In this document: in pieces, positions 19,138 to 27,876 of the stretch
Position numbering within the stretch: the first letter of the stretch is position 1
Layout of the letters: the number at the start of each line of letters is the position of its first letter
The notes under the pieces: generated by a model
Told to the model about the DNA's origin: nothing
Databases searched by the model: none
The model's input: the letters and a program-made list of their open reading frames with translations, nothing else
Position numbers and translations under genes: made by a program
IMG/VR virus record: IMGVR_UViG_3300014499_000004
Location: 1-64,000 of that record
Length of the DNA: 64,000 nt
Direction: 5' to 3' (one strand)
From: a virus

Positions 19138-19410
19138 TTAGTTACTCTCCTTTATCTCTTCTCGTACTATACTAAAATCAGGAACAGTACGAATATTAAA
19201 ATGTCTTATAGGAAAATCTTCATCACGTTCTATAAAGTTATCTCCACATTTAAAAGTACGATCATTCTTATGAAACCAACCAGTAGGAGTACTCCAGTTT
19301 TCTCGATAGATTATTTCAGTTCCTGTCCAATCTACATATTGATAAATTGTTTTACCACAAACACAAAAAGATTCAACAGTATGGTATCCGCCTGGACATT
19401 TTATTTCCAT
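19138..19410 (-). CDS. Small Cys-containing hypothetical protein, 90 aa
   Basis: Starts MEIKCPGGYHTVESFCVCG and contains a further Cys; the N-terminal CPGGYH ... CVCG could bind zinc. The rest is aromatic-rich and beta-like (WTGTEIIYRENWSTPTGWF). It is the first gene after the structured noncoding region downstream of the tRNA. No family recognised. Confidence 0.5.
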   Translation of the reverse strand: MEIKCPGGYHTVESFCVCGKTIYQYVDWTGTEIIYRENWSTPTGWFHKNDRTFKCGDNFIERDEDFPIRHFNIRTVPDFSIVREEIKESN

Positions 19411-19938
19411 TTTTGTTTTCCTTTACTTATTAGAAATATTGGCTCCGGTTTCCATAGCCACGGAGTCCTCTAGCCGCCTCTAGCGAAGAGGTTCCGGGTT
19501 TGCAAGTCCAGTAGCCAACTGCCCCGTGAAACTAATCTTAACCCAGCTAGTATGCATTATTCGGTCTTTATCCCCTTAGCCTTGACGTTGATGAGGTAAC
19601 TTAAGTCTCATCTACGACGCTTAAAGTTCCTTATAACATTAAGCGAAGGAGCGTATTAAAGGGGCTATTTTATTACACCGACTGTCTATACACCACCAAT
19701 ATTTATTTTCCTTTTCCTTATTTAAATTTGCACCTCCGGAGCATCCAACTTAATGAATTGCGCTACCGGAGGAATAATTCGACCAGTAGTACTTCACTAA
19801 CCTAGGCTAGATGAGGTCAGAACCCTCTAGTCAATGATTGATTCGGTTAGACTGTTACCAGCCCCATTCCTTACAGTCTGGCGGATCTGGTACTACTAGT
19901 CTAGGTTTATCCCCTTCTGACTGCAAGATAAACCTTAG
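19411..19938 (-). other. Structured noncoding region, no gene seen
   Basis: About 530 nt between the tRNA and the next gene, without a plausible frame. It holds several inverted repeats: a 7-bp perfect stem CCTCCGG (19733-19739) with CCGGAGG (19766-19772); CCTAGGCTAG (19801-19810) with CTAGTCTAGG near 19896-19905 (one mismatch); AGACTGT with ACAGTCT near 19848-19879; and CCTCT/AGAGG near 19480-19494. Partial resemblances to tRNA arms exist but no full cloverleaf folds. May be a degraded tRNA array or an unknown RNA. Confidence 0.45.
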
Positions 19939-20014
19939 TGGCAGGGGATGGATTTGAACCACCGATCTCTTGGTTATGAGCCAAGCGAGAACGACCAGAC
20001 TTCTCTACCCTGCG
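19939..20014 (-). tRNA. tRNA-Met (CAT), initiator-like
   Basis: 76-nt cloverleaf on the minus strand. Acceptor CGCAGGG/CCCTGCC, D-stem GAGA/TCTC, anticodon arm CTTGG-CTCATAA-CCAAG and T-arm GGTGG-TTCAAAT-CCATC; no encoded CCA. Position 1:72 is a C/C mismatch and position 11:24 is A:U, both typical of initiator rather than elongator tRNA-Met. The anticodon stem has TGG/CCA rather than the usual GGG/CCC, so the initiator call is likely but not certain. Confidence 0.85.
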
Positions 20015-20020
20015 ATCTTG

Positions 20021-20434
20021 TTAGCGCTTAGTCTTTGGTGTTGACTTAGGCGTTTGTTTTGTCCTAGCAGGCGAAACTGGTTTTACAGGTGTCTTTGCAA
20101 CCTCTTGAGCCTTCTCCAATGCATTAACATCAGCAGCCCATACACCATTAGGTGTTTCTGCGAATGTTGAAGATACAGGTGGTGTTACTGGGGGAGTTGG
20201 CAAATTCGCTGGAAGTGCTAGGAAAAACACACTCAGCCAAGGGAACTTCTTTTCACCCTCAGAAATTAGCCAGTGATATGCATACCCAATAGGAGCTGTA
20301 AACAAAAGTACAAATCCATGATCAATTTTTGTCCAATAGGTAAGTCCTAGTGACACTGCTGCTGCTACAAAGGCAGATACTGCTGTAGCCCAGTTAGGCT
20401 TAGTTGCTACGGTGTTGCTTAATCCTTTACTCAT
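20021..20434 (-). CDS. Multi-pass membrane protein, holin candidate
   Basis: 137 residues. Hydrophobic segments at about 14-34, 39-57 and 64-79, then a Pro/Lys/Thr-rich basic tail ending TPKSTPKTKR. Length, two to three membrane spans and a charged C-terminus are what phage holins look like. The neighbours include a permuted NlpC/P60-like peptidase 0.4 kb away. No holin family motif exists to confirm it; it could be another small membrane protein. Confidence 0.45.
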   Translation of the reverse strand: MSKGLSNTVATKPNWATAVSAFVAAAVSLGLTYWTKIDHGFVLLFTAPIGYAYHWLISEGEKKFPWLSVFFLALPANLPTPPVTPPVSSTFAETPNGVWAADVNALEKAQEVAKTPVKPVSPARTKQTPKSTPKTKR

Positions 20435-20490
20435 TATTTCTCTCTCTGTTTAGAATGGTAAAATGTTGCTTATATTATAGTACAGGTTGG

Positions 20491-20802
20491 TTAGGCCTCT
20501 GTCAAGGCTTTGGTTAAAGAATTTTTAGAATTAATCTGAAGGGATGTTGCATTGACTAGTTCGCCATCCTGAAAGACAAGAAATTGAGGGATAGATTTTA
20601 TCCCATACTGAGCGGCAATTTCATAACTTTCATCAACATCTACTACTCCAAAGTGGAGATCGGGATTTTCATTAGAAATCTCTTCTATAATTGGTTTAAT
20701 TACTTGGCATGGATTACACCATGTACCAGAAAATTCTACTATATTTTTCCCTTCAGAAGATATAAAATTTTCAAAATTCTTTTTATTTAATTGGGTAATC
20801 AT
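20491..20802 (-). CDS. Thioredoxin
   Basis: 103 residues, the normal length of thioredoxin. The redox motif WCNPC is at 28-32 (canonical is WCGPC), the cis-proline is at Pro72 in KSIPQFLVF, and the strands around VVDVDE fit the fold. It would reduce disulphides, for example as a reductant for ribonucleotide reductase or a virion enzyme. It overlaps the next gene's end by 4 nt. Other redox enzymes are not visible in the window. Confidence 0.9.
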   Translation of the reverse strand: MITQLNKKNFENFISSEGKNIVEFSGTWCNPCQVIKPIIEEISNENPDLHFGVVDVDESYEIAAQYGIKSIPQFLVFQDGELVNATSLQINSKNSLTKALTEA

Positions 20803-21410
20803 TTGTTTTTCTTTCTTTCTTTTAACATTTGTTTTTCATTTTTGATTTGAATTTTAGTTGGTGATAGTACATCAAAGGCTGATGCTAGATCAGCAGGAGC
20901 AAATAGTTGTGGGGTTCCATTAAAGAATATACCACCACCCCAGAGCATCATAGCAACTAGACCCGAACAGTTAATAGTGTTGTTAACTGTAATTCGAAGT
21001 TTAACTCCAGTTGCAAACTGAAATCCTATAGACATATCACTAACCCAACCATATTTATCTTTTAGGAAGGTTTTGGCTGCATTTACTGATTGAATTCTAT
21101 TTGCAGAACTTAATTTTGTATTAACAACATAGTAAGTTAAATCTTTATATTTAGAAATATTATCAATTTTAACTCCAGAACTTAGAGATTCAATAATAGT
21201 ACCATTATTATCTATAAAGCCTCCACAGTGAGACCACTTAGAATACTTTCGATTTTCACCATGGAATCTAAGTCCTTGTCCAAAGAGAATTAATCTACTA
21301 AAAAGGGTAGTATTGCGTAATAGAAAGAAATCTCCAGGCTTAGAAGAGGTTACTTCCTCTCCTGGACCGTAAACGGTATAATTAGCTTTTTGAGAATTAA
21401 ACGTCGCCAT
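20799..21410 (-). CDS. Permuted papain-like (NlpC/P60, YiiX-type) hydrolase
   Basis: 203 residues. The order is inverted relative to classical NlpC/P60: His61 in SKWSHCGGFI comes first, with the GTIIESLSSGV acidic strand after it, and the nucleophile Cys148 in TINCSGLVAMMLW follows. PQLFAPADL near 167-175 is the usual substrate-pocket end. Such enzymes cut peptide or amide bonds in cell-wall peptides or lipids. With the nearby holin candidate it may take part in lysis or entry. It has no signal peptide. Confidence 0.7.
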   Translation of the reverse strand: MATFNSQKANYTVYGPGEEVTSSKPGDFFLLRNTTLFSRLILFGQGLRFHGENRKYSKWSHCGGFIDNNGTIIESLSSGVKIDNISKYKDLTYYVVNTKLSSANRIQSVNAAKTFLKDKYGWVSDMSIGFQFATGVKLRITVNNTINCSGLVAMMLWGGGIFFNGTPQLFAPADLASAFDVLSPTKIQIKNEKQMLKERKKNK

Positions 21411-21493
21411 GGGTTTACTTATCCAATTTGTTAGTGGTGTTACTTAGGTATTTAAGTATATACTAAATTAGTTAGTAAGTCAAGTAAAACTAG

Positions 21494-22792
21494 TTAAAAA
21501 CTTCCACTAGCGGTTCCTGAACCACCCATTTGATCATGGTCAATTAGCATACCCGGTAATAGTTGGGCACTCTGGTTTGGAAGGTCATTTGCACGAGGTC
21601 TTCCATTTTTAAGTTCATCTGCTGGATTTAATAAAGTATCTGGAGACTCTTCATCTGGATGAGTATCAAAAACTTCGACAGTTGATTGATGCCAACTACT
21701 AGTTATATATGCTGGTTCAATTGTTTCAATATTTTCAGGGATATCTACACCCAAATTGTCATCGTCGTGTTCATGAGTAAGTGGATAATTTTTACGGGCA
21801 GAAGGATTTTTATGAAGATATATATGAGCATCAATTGGCGAAAGATCTTTTGTGTTTCCATCCTTTGAATTATATACAATCACCCTTCGAATATGTGCTA
21901 TGGCTTGTTCTCGACTTTCTCCAAATTGTTCCATGGTAGATTGTATCACAGGTTCATGATGACTAATTATATGCTCTTTAGCATCGTTATGATTTTCGGG
22001 CCAAGGGTGATTAATGCCATCCATATGAGCATATCTCTCTTGAAAAGAACTCATGACAGGACCAGTTGAATCTTCATTCTGATTATCAGTTGGTTCAAAA
22101 TCTAGTGGACCACTTAGGTTCTTAGTGTGTGGCCATGGGCCATTGACATCATCACCAGTGAACCAAGACCTTAATGTAAGAGGATTAGCATCTTGACGTT
22201 GTTCTGAATAATTACGTTGACCATCATCTATTGGGAATCGAGATTGTAGTCTGCTAGTATCCTCTAGGGAGACCATTCTATTGGCATTATCATTAAGTGG
22301 ATTTCCGAACTCATTTGGTCCTGCAGTTTTCCAACTACTGTTTTTAAATACACCAACAGATTTAGGGAATTTATCAACATTAGTAGCGTTACTGTCTAGA
22401 TCTTGTGGACCAACTACTTCTTCGTCAGGATCTATCATCCCCGAAATTCCTTCTCCACGCAGAGTATCGGTAGGATCGGCTAGTTTTTTAAATGAAAATG
22501 ATTGTGGTAATGCATCTGGAATTTCTTCAAATTTATGATCATTCGAATGATAGTGATCTGGTTGATCATTTTTTATTGGGAAACCAAGTCCTTTATAAAA
22601 TGCATTATAACCATTTGGATCTGTATGATATAATTCATGATCATCTTCATCACCAATGAATTGATCTTTATGATGAGTTGTTAGATGTGCTAGTAAATCG
22701 TCTTCATCGTCTATGTGAGGATGATGATCATTGTGAGCAATTTTCCAACTGCTTCTATTCATCTTGGAAGAAAAACGTTCTTTCCAACTCAT
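21494..22792 (-). CDS. His/Asp-rich virion-region protein, 432 aa
   Basis: A very polar protein with repeated His/Asp patches (NDHHPHIDDEDDLLAHL, HEPVIQ and HEHDDDN). A short motif, SSW followed by K/H, occurs three times: RSSWKIA near 14, NSSWKTA near 152, and TSSWHQS near 367. Overlaps the next gene's stop. Multiple His/Asp clusters suggest metal binding but no fold is recognisable. Possibly a tail-associated or packaged protein. Confidence 0.5.
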   Translation of the reverse strand: MSWKERFSSKMNRSSWKIAHNDHHPHIDDEDDLLAHLTTHHKDQFIGDEDDHELYHTDPNGYNAFYKGLGFPIKNDQPDHYHSNDHKFEEIPDALPQSFSFKKLADPTDTLRGEGISGMIDPDEEVVGPQDLDSNATNVDKFPKSVGVFKNSSWKTAGPNEFGNPLNDNANRMVSLEDTSRLQSRFPIDDGQRNYSEQRQDANPLTLRSWFTGDDVNGPWPHTKNLSGPLDFEPTDNQNEDSTGPVMSSFQERYAHMDGINHPWPENHNDAKEHIISHHEPVIQSTMEQFGESREQAIAHIRRVIVYNSKDGNTKDLSPIDAHIYLHKNPSARKNYPLTHEHDDDNLGVDIPENIETIEPAYITSSWHQSTVEVFDTHPDEESPDTLLNPADELKNGRPRANDLPNQSAQLLPGMLIDHDQMGGSGTASGSF

Positions 22793-23580
22793 TAGATGTT
22801 TCTTCCAAAATCACCATCTTGACAGTGTCTACACGCAAATGGATAGGAGTGTATTGATGTATGATACTTGTCGTGATGTTCTTTACTAGTTCCTAAGGAA
22901 TTATTTTCCCCTCTAGAATAGTCATTCCATTTCTGCTGTTCTTGATCTTCGTTCTGGTAATGGGGCATAGTATATGATGGTTGTGGAGTGGAACCCCAGG
23001 CTTGATCGAAATCTTCTCTATCCATTGCTTCAGCATAACGCTCTTTAAAAGCAGTTATTGTACTGGGTTGTACTGCCTTATTTATATCCTTAGTTAAAAG
23101 AGGAGGACCTTCGGGTCTATCACCAACGTCTAGTTTATATTCGGGATGAGCCATTGGTTGACCATTCTCCCAAAGAACTTCTCCATGATTAAAAGCACTG
23201 GGAGAAATACCGTCTAATTGACCTTTACCATCTCCTAATACTTCATTATGTGGTCCATTCAAACCGGCAACTACTGGACTATCAAAGTATGGATCTAACA
23301 TTTTCTTTAATACTTCTATATTAGTAGTAACATTCTTTTGTTCAATATTCTGAACATACTGATTCCAAAGAATTTTTTGACAGGCTACTTCGTAGGTTAA
23401 TTCATCACTTTCTCTAAAAGTAAGAGAAAGTTTGTAATCATCTAATTTGGTGACTTCGGGATCAGCCCCATCAGCCTTAAATTGATTGATTAAACTAAGT
23501 GCAACTGCATCTACATCATAGATAAAGGGAGTGACATTAAGAGTAATTTGGCGACGACGATTTTCACGGTTTAATGGCAT
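22792..23580 (-). CDS. Hypothetical virion-region protein, 262 aa
   Basis: The N-terminal 90 residues look like a compact alpha/beta domain (RRQITLNVTPFIYDVDAVAL); the remainder is disordered and Asn/Pro/Gln-rich, ending with a Cys pair and His (FACRHCQDGDF). Its start follows a 32-nt gap after the HNH-like gene. No family recognised. Confidence 0.5.
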   Translation of the reverse strand: MPLNRENRRRQITLNVTPFIYDVDAVALSLINQFKADGADPEVTKLDDYKLSLTFRESDELTYEVACQKILWNQYVQNIEQKNVTTNIEVLKKMLDPYFDSPVVAGLNGPHNEVLGDGKGQLDGISPSAFNHGEVLWENGQPMAHPEYKLDVGDRPEGPPLLTKDINKAVQPSTITAFKERYAEAMDREDFDQAWGSTPQPSYTMPHYQNEDQEQQKWNDYSRGENNSLGTSKEHHDKYHTSIHSYPFACRHCQDGDFGRNI

Positions 23581-23612
23581 AGTACATTTACTACGCCAAT
23601 TTTTATACCTAA

Positions 23613-24125
23613 TTAGTGTTCAGGATACCAATCTTTGGTCGCAACTTGATCTATTCTTAATGTAGTAGTTCCACTAACAGTAGGACCAGTTACTAAATCC
23701 CAACCTGGATCTTGAAACTTCTGAGTTACCCAATTAGGATAGGTAATTTCGTGAACGCCATATGAATTCGAGCGATGATGCTTGGGACAAAGTAGTATTA
23801 AATTTTCTTTTGAGTCCAAAAACTCTTGGACACTAGTAACGTCTGGAAAAATTGCCTGTATCTTTGCTAAATCAGTAGAGTTAGCCAAGGCCCATTCTAC
23901 GAATTCGTGATGGCCTTCTAGTCGTATTTGTTCGCCTAACTCTTCTTGGGTAATCCCACAGATATAACATCCAGGACTACTAGATGCTTCCATCTCCTTC
24001 TTGTTTTCTGAAAATTCGGGAGATTCAGCACCCCTCTGAACATGAGTAGGATACATCACTGTTTCGGTCAATTTTCTAGTCTGGGAGTGTTGAGTTACTT
24101 CAGCACCTTCTACTGGATCACTCAC
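23613..24125 (-). CDS. HNH-type endonuclease
   Basis: 170 residues from a GTG with AAAGGAG at good spacing upstream. Core pattern: Cys53-x2-Cys56 (CYICG), His72-His73 (LEGHHEF), then LLCPKHHR (Cys113, His116, His117). This is the zinc-bound HNH layout. A free-standing homing-type nuclease is the likeliest identity; a structural-gene HNH involved in packaging is less likely given that it lies far from any terminase. It is one of several nuclease genes in this arm. Confidence 0.7.
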   Translation of the reverse strand: MSDPVEGAEVTQHSQTRKLTETVMYPTHVQRGAESPEFSENKKEMEASSSPGCYICGITQEELGEQIRLEGHHEFVEWALANSTDLAKIQAIFPDVTSVQEFLDSKENLILLCPKHHRSNSYGVHEITYPNWVTQKFQDPGWDLVTGPTVSGTTTLRIDQVATKDWYPEH

Positions 24126-24151
24126 TTTATGCTCCTTTAATTATTTTCCTA

Positions 24152-24708
24152 TTAACTAGAGTGATTTTCGTATCGGTTAATTATCTCATGAGCCCATGAT
24201 AACTTATCTACTACGCGCTGACCTGCTGGTTGAAAAGTGGACCATAATTCTAAATTTTCTTGACGATTATCATCCTTTATTCCATTTATATGATGGACGT
24301 TTTCATCTTTAAATAAAGGACGACCGAGAATTTGTTCCATGATAAATCTATGTTCACGAATACCGTTTTTTTTCCATGACGACCTATCACTCGATATCCA
24401 TCTTTATCTATATAACCTTCTCCGGACTTGCCCTTCTTCCTTAAAGGGATATCGACTCTAGGATCTCCCCATTTTTTGACCCTACTATAATGAGAAACAC
24501 AATATCCGAGAGTACGCGGAGGGTGATCGCAATTATCTACAAAACATGTACTATTTGGAATCACACGATATTTTAGTGGTTGTAATTCTTTTCCTCTATT
24601 TTGTTGATTCCAGTGTCCGTGACAAAGCCCAAGAGCATTGTGAATGTTCTTACAACCAGGAAATGAGCAAAGTCTTATTTCGCCTTTCTTTGCACGTATA
24701 CGCGTCAT
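24152..24708 (-). pseudogene. HNH homing endonuclease split by a frame change at an A8 run
   Basis: Two overlapping frames make one HNH protein. The first (from ATG 24708) has two Cys/His treble-clef-like units (CSFPGC...CHGH and CFVDNC...CVSH) and reads on to RVIGRHGKK. The second continues GIREHRFIMEQILGRP with the core NVHHINGIKDDNRQENLELW. The switch falls at an 8-base homopolymer, 24366-24373 (A8 on the coding strand). It reads GGA AAA AAA ACG, so a -1 shift restores the frame and gives GKKNGIREHR. This could be a programmed -1 shift, a real mutation or a sequence error. I treat it as broken unless shown otherwise. Confidence 0.7.
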
Positions 24709-25838
24709 TAGAACGGCTGTAAATTGGAATACTTACGAGAAACAAATTGCTTCAATGATTTCCCCTCATAACGCCTACATAGATAATCTAAACTAACTTC
24801 CATTAATTCGTAGCCACCATTTCTGACATCATTACACACAATTATACCGCGCCAATGAGCTTCATTCCCCTGGAATCCTCTATACTTTTCGTCGTGAATA
24901 TAACAGGAGCCTGAAACTAATCCTCGTTGTTGCTGGCCCATAACATAACGTATTGCTGTAAGATGAACTTGTTGATGCCCTTGACTAAATGAAGCACCGA
25001 TAGTTTTAAGTCGTGTTTCTATATTATTACCAGAGTAAGGTCTACCTGTCATGTTATTTTGGAAGTAATGTGAATAATTGACGCCTTCAAAATTAGCAAC
25101 TTTCAAGAATGGATAGCGGTTAAATCCATATTTTTCTACATCCATGAATTCTAGTCCAATGAGCCCTTCTAACTCAGGTGACAACTGTAGTGCACGTTCG
25201 ACTCGAAACTCATGATTTCCATCAAGGAATTCTAAACTGAGTGGCCACCATGGAGTTTTGCCCTTCTTTTCATCTTTTGCTCGACTATCTAATAAAGGTT
25301 TCATAAATGCAGCCATTGCATCATTTCCTGCTACAAAATCTGCAATAATTCTGCGACCTTCATAGTCCTTAGTTCCCTTATCATAACTAGATAGGGAAGG
25401 CATATCCCACCAGTCTCCAATGATTATGATTCGTATTCGCCTACCGTAGAAGTGATCTACAATGTACTGTGCGATCCACAGAATATGGTCAATTGGAACT
25501 CCAGGGCCAACTTGTGTGTCTGGGATCATGATATGGGTTATGGGACCATTATCCGATAAATCATCCGGTCCTATTTTAATGACTTGTGGTACAGTATGCT
25601 TAATGGACGTTACTCCTGCAAGCAACTCTGCCCTGATCTTCTCAGTGGCACCAGAGGCCCCTAGATGCCCCGTAGAGGGCACCAAATTGGTATGACCCTT
25701 CCTGATATGGCCACGCAAAGTATAGTAGTTAATACCGTACTTTTCAGCTACTGCTCGTTGTGTAATCTTTCCTTCGGATATGTCTGCATTGATCTTAATG
25801 GCTCTCTCTTGTGGAAAGCATATTGAACATTCTGACAC
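24708..25838 (-). CDS. Calcineurin-like metallophosphoesterase
   Basis: 376 residues from a GTG (25838) with GAGG upstream. Motifs of the dinuclear-metal phosphoesterase fold are in order: IPDTQVG (Asp107, where the usual DxH is DTQ), GDWWD 141-145, GNHE 207-210, SHYF 256-259 and GHQQVH 287-292. The N-terminal 50 residues look like a helix-turn-helix (RAVAEKYGINYYTLRGHI). Family members are nucleases or phosphatases; phage ones often cut nucleic acid. The HTH suggests DNA targeting. Substrate is unknown. Confidence 0.75.
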   Translation of the reverse strand: MSECSICFPQERAIKINADISEGKITQRAVAEKYGINYYTLRGHIRKGHTNLVPSTGHLGASGATEKIRAELLAGVTSIKHTVPQVIKIGPDDLSDNGPITHIMIPDTQVGPGVPIDHILWIAQYIVDHFYGRRIRIIIIGDWWDMPSLSSYDKGTKDYEGRRIIADFVAGNDAMAAFMKPLLDSRAKDEKKGKTPWWPLSLEFLDGNHEFRVERALQLSPELEGLIGLEFMDVEKYGFNRYPFLKVANFEGVNYSHYFQNNMTGRPYSGNNIETRLKTIGASFSQGHQQVHLTAIRYVMGQQQRGLVSGSCYIHDEKYRGFQGNEAHWRGIIVCNDVRNGGYELMEVSLDYLCRRYEGKSLKQFVSRKYSNLQPF

Positions 25839-25873
25839 TATTTACCTCACTGGTTTATATTCCAGCAGAGGCA

Positions 25874-26008
25874 CTAATCTTGTTGCTGATCGTCCTCTGC
25901 TTTGGGGTCGTTCCCGTCTTCGGTATCTATTGTACCAGATGGAACTCCCTCTTGCAACGGATCTTTCGTATAATTTTTGTCGAGCGGTTGTCCGTACTTA
26001 ATAACCAT
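25874..26008 (-). CDS. Micro-protein, 44 aa
   Basis: A short acidic frame (MVIKYGQPLDKNYTKDPLQE, ending in Asp/Gln-rich residues) preceded by AAAGGA at 10 nt. It fills the gap between its neighbours in the same direction. No motif and no membrane segment. Called on ribosome-binding site and placement. Confidence 0.45.
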   Translation of the reverse strand: MVIKYGQPLDKNYTKDPLQEGVPSGTIDTEDGNDPKAEDDQQQD

Positions 26009-26023
26009 AATAATATTCCTTTA

Positions 26024-26287
26024 TTAGTTTGTTAGTTTTTCTTTGTGAGTCATTTTTTTATGACGATCAGAACGTTTTACTAATTCTAATTCTAACATAA
26101 TTACTGCTTTATCGCGTTCTTTAGGAAGAACATTATTCCAAATAACTTTAGAACTATCACTATCCCATATTTGGCCGATAAAACGTTTATTTTCGCCAAG
26201 TAATAGTGCTTCCCAAGTAAAAATGCACTCTTCACAAGTCCACGTAGCTATTACTTCAAATGGATATTCAATAAAGAATTCATGCAT
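26024..26287 (-). CDS. Hypothetical protein, 87 aa
   Basis: An amphipathic protein with a CxxC pair (TCEECIFTWEALLLGENK) that may bind metal or be redox active, and a basic C-terminus (RSDRHKKMTHKEKLTN). Starts at a good ATG at 26287. No family recognised. Confidence 0.5.
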   Translation of the reverse strand: MHEFFIEYPFEVIATWTCEECIFTWEALLLGENKRFIGQIWDSDSSKVIWNNVLPKERDKAVIMLELELVKRSDRHKKMTHKEKLTN

Positions 26288-26317
26288 TATATTTAATATT
26301 TTAACTTTTTAAACTAA

Positions 26318-26557
26318 TTAAAAAATTGCTGAAAAATATCCTAATCGCTGTAGATAATCTTCTACAGGAATTCCTGATGCTCTAGACATAATTGTGTAAG
26401 CACTCAGTAACAGATTAACTAAAGAAGAATAAAGTTCATCTTTATCAACTTCGTTAAATAGTTCTTGAGCGATTTCCTCTTGACCAGAATATATTGCTGT
26501 GAGAATTGCCACAACCTTATTTAGGATCTGAGGCTCGTCTTCTTTATAATCTTCCAA
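26318..26557 (-). CDS. Small helical protein, 79 aa
   Basis: Starts at TTG with GGGAG five bases upstream; no ATG gives a comparable frame. Predicted all-helical (VVAILTAIYSGQEEIAQELF) with an acidic first half. No family recognised. In style it resembles the helical acidic proteins of the right arm (57287, 57821, 58963, 59342), but identity is not evident by eye. Confidence 0.4.
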   Translation of the reverse strand: MEDYKEDEPQILNKVVAILTAIYSGQEEIAQELFNEVDKDELYSSLVNLLLSAYTIMSRASGIPVEDYLQRLGYFSAIF

Positions 26558-26605
26558 GGTTGCTCCCTGGGTTGCATTACGGTATAAATTTTATACCTAA
26601 GACAA

Positions 26606-27307
26606 TTATAGCCAGTTGACACCAGTGTTGTCAAACGTATCGTCATAAGACTTTGTAATATAGGCTTGAGCAACACTAGCTTGTCGAGCCATACTAGTGG
26701 CTTTCTTGAGATTAGCCTCATGACGTTCTCGGCGTGTAAGCTCTACATTATCTAAGAAATTGTCTATAACTGAGGCTCTATGCGTAACATCTAGAATAGG
26801 CATAGTTTCGTCTTCAACGTAATAAGAAGCAGCTTCTCTAGTGGCACTCTGGTCATTTAGCAGAGAAGGGTTCTGATCGATTACCCAATTTTCTGCTCCA
26901 GCAGTAACAAAGTTGATCCAATCAACACTGTCAATATCGTCCTGAGTTTCCTTAGCCAAACGATATTCCAAGGTTCCATCATCTGCACCAAGGTCAATTC
27001 GACCAGAGTATTTACGATACTGAGCGGCTACAACACCCCCAGGCAAACTTTGGAGATACTCTTCAGTATCAAAGTCAACATATTCTGAAGCTACCTTTTG
27101 CAGGACATCCTTTTCGGCGTCCAATTCAACGACATATGAGGCATATCTTTCAATCTCTGCATCACCGGCTCGAACATTTGATGCACCAACTTTTAACCCA
27201 TCAATTATCTCTTGCAATTGATCAATGCGGTAGTAGATACTATCTGAAGAACCGTCAAACCATGAAGCGTTCTTCACTACACTCGCTTGTTTTAATAAAT
27301 CAGACAT
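26606..27307 (-). CDS. Helical virion-region protein, 233 aa
   Basis: Starts MSDLLKQASVVKNASWFDG, then extended helical, mixed-charge sequence with a repeated look (IERYASYVVELDAEKDVLQK). Contains a KNASW motif like the SSW motif in the 432-residue neighbour. No signal peptide, membrane segment or catalytic motif. Likely structural or internal; not recognised. Confidence 0.5.
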   Translation of the reverse strand: MSDLLKQASVVKNASWFDGSSDSIYYRIDQLQEIIDGLKVGASNVRAGDAEIERYASYVVELDAEKDVLQKVASEYVDFDTEEYLQSLPGGVVAAQYRKYSGRIDLGADDGTLEYRLAKETQDDIDSVDWINFVTAGAENWVIDQNPSLLNDQSATREAASYYVEDETMPILDVTHRASVIDNFLDNVELTRRERHEANLKKATSMARQASVAQAYITKSYDDTFDNTGVNWL

Positions 27308-27363
27308 ATCTATTCCTCAACATCTACGTTGATATTCATCTCCATTTAACCAGTATCTTAGTT

Positions 27364-27876
27364 CTAATATGCCGAAGAAAGAGAATTATTGTTAATGTTG
27401 CCAGCAGCGTTTTGATCCCATGTACCATCTTCAGAAATTTGAGTACCGACTGCTTCATCTGGTATTTGACCTGAAGGACCAAAATGATCATTGTGATCTT
27501 TATCATTAGTGGTAGCAAACTCTGGTACTTGAGTAGTATCGAAACCACCAAAAGCTGCTTCGCGTATGAGGTTTTCTATATGAGATTTCTTCTGTGTGGT
27601 ATAAGCAGATTGTTTAGCCTTTTGTTTGGCTGTTGATTGACCTGCTTCATCACCAGGTTGATAGACGTGACATTTTGCTTTCTTGCCACTACCCTTAAAT
27701 CCAGGAAGTCCACCATCACTGCACTCACTAACTTCACCAGCAAGATCAGCTGCATTATAGCTAAACTTAAGAGAGGCCGACTTAATTACGCTTAGACACT
27801 TAATACAGTAGATTTCTTCACCAGCTTTTGAAGCTGTAATAAGTAATTTACCTGAGCAGATTGGGCAGTTAGTCAT
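27364..27876 (-). CDS. Zinc-ribbon protein, 170 aa
   Basis: N-terminal CPIC...CIKC ribbon (residues 4-27), then a Lys/Gly/Ser-rich middle and an Asn/Gln-rich C-terminus (GNINNNSLSSAY). Ends overlap the next start. Zinc binding is likely; role unknown. Confidence 0.5.
   Translation of the reverse strand: MTNCPICSGKLLITASKAGEEIYCIKCLSVIKSASLKFSYNAADLAGEVSECSDGGLPGFKGSGKKAKCHVYQPGDEAGQSTAKQKAKQSAYTTQKKSHIENLIREAAFGGFDTTQVPEFATTNDKDHNDHFGPSGQIPDEAVGTQISEDGTWDQNAAGNINNNSLSSAY

Noticed and set aside
19411-19938. tmRNA or further tRNAs
   Set aside because: No T-loop with matching acceptor and no tag-reading frame could be placed; only isolated stems.
19411-19938. Group I intron
   Set aside because: I could not place P7/P3 core pairs or a guanosine-binding site, and no exon gene is interrupted here.
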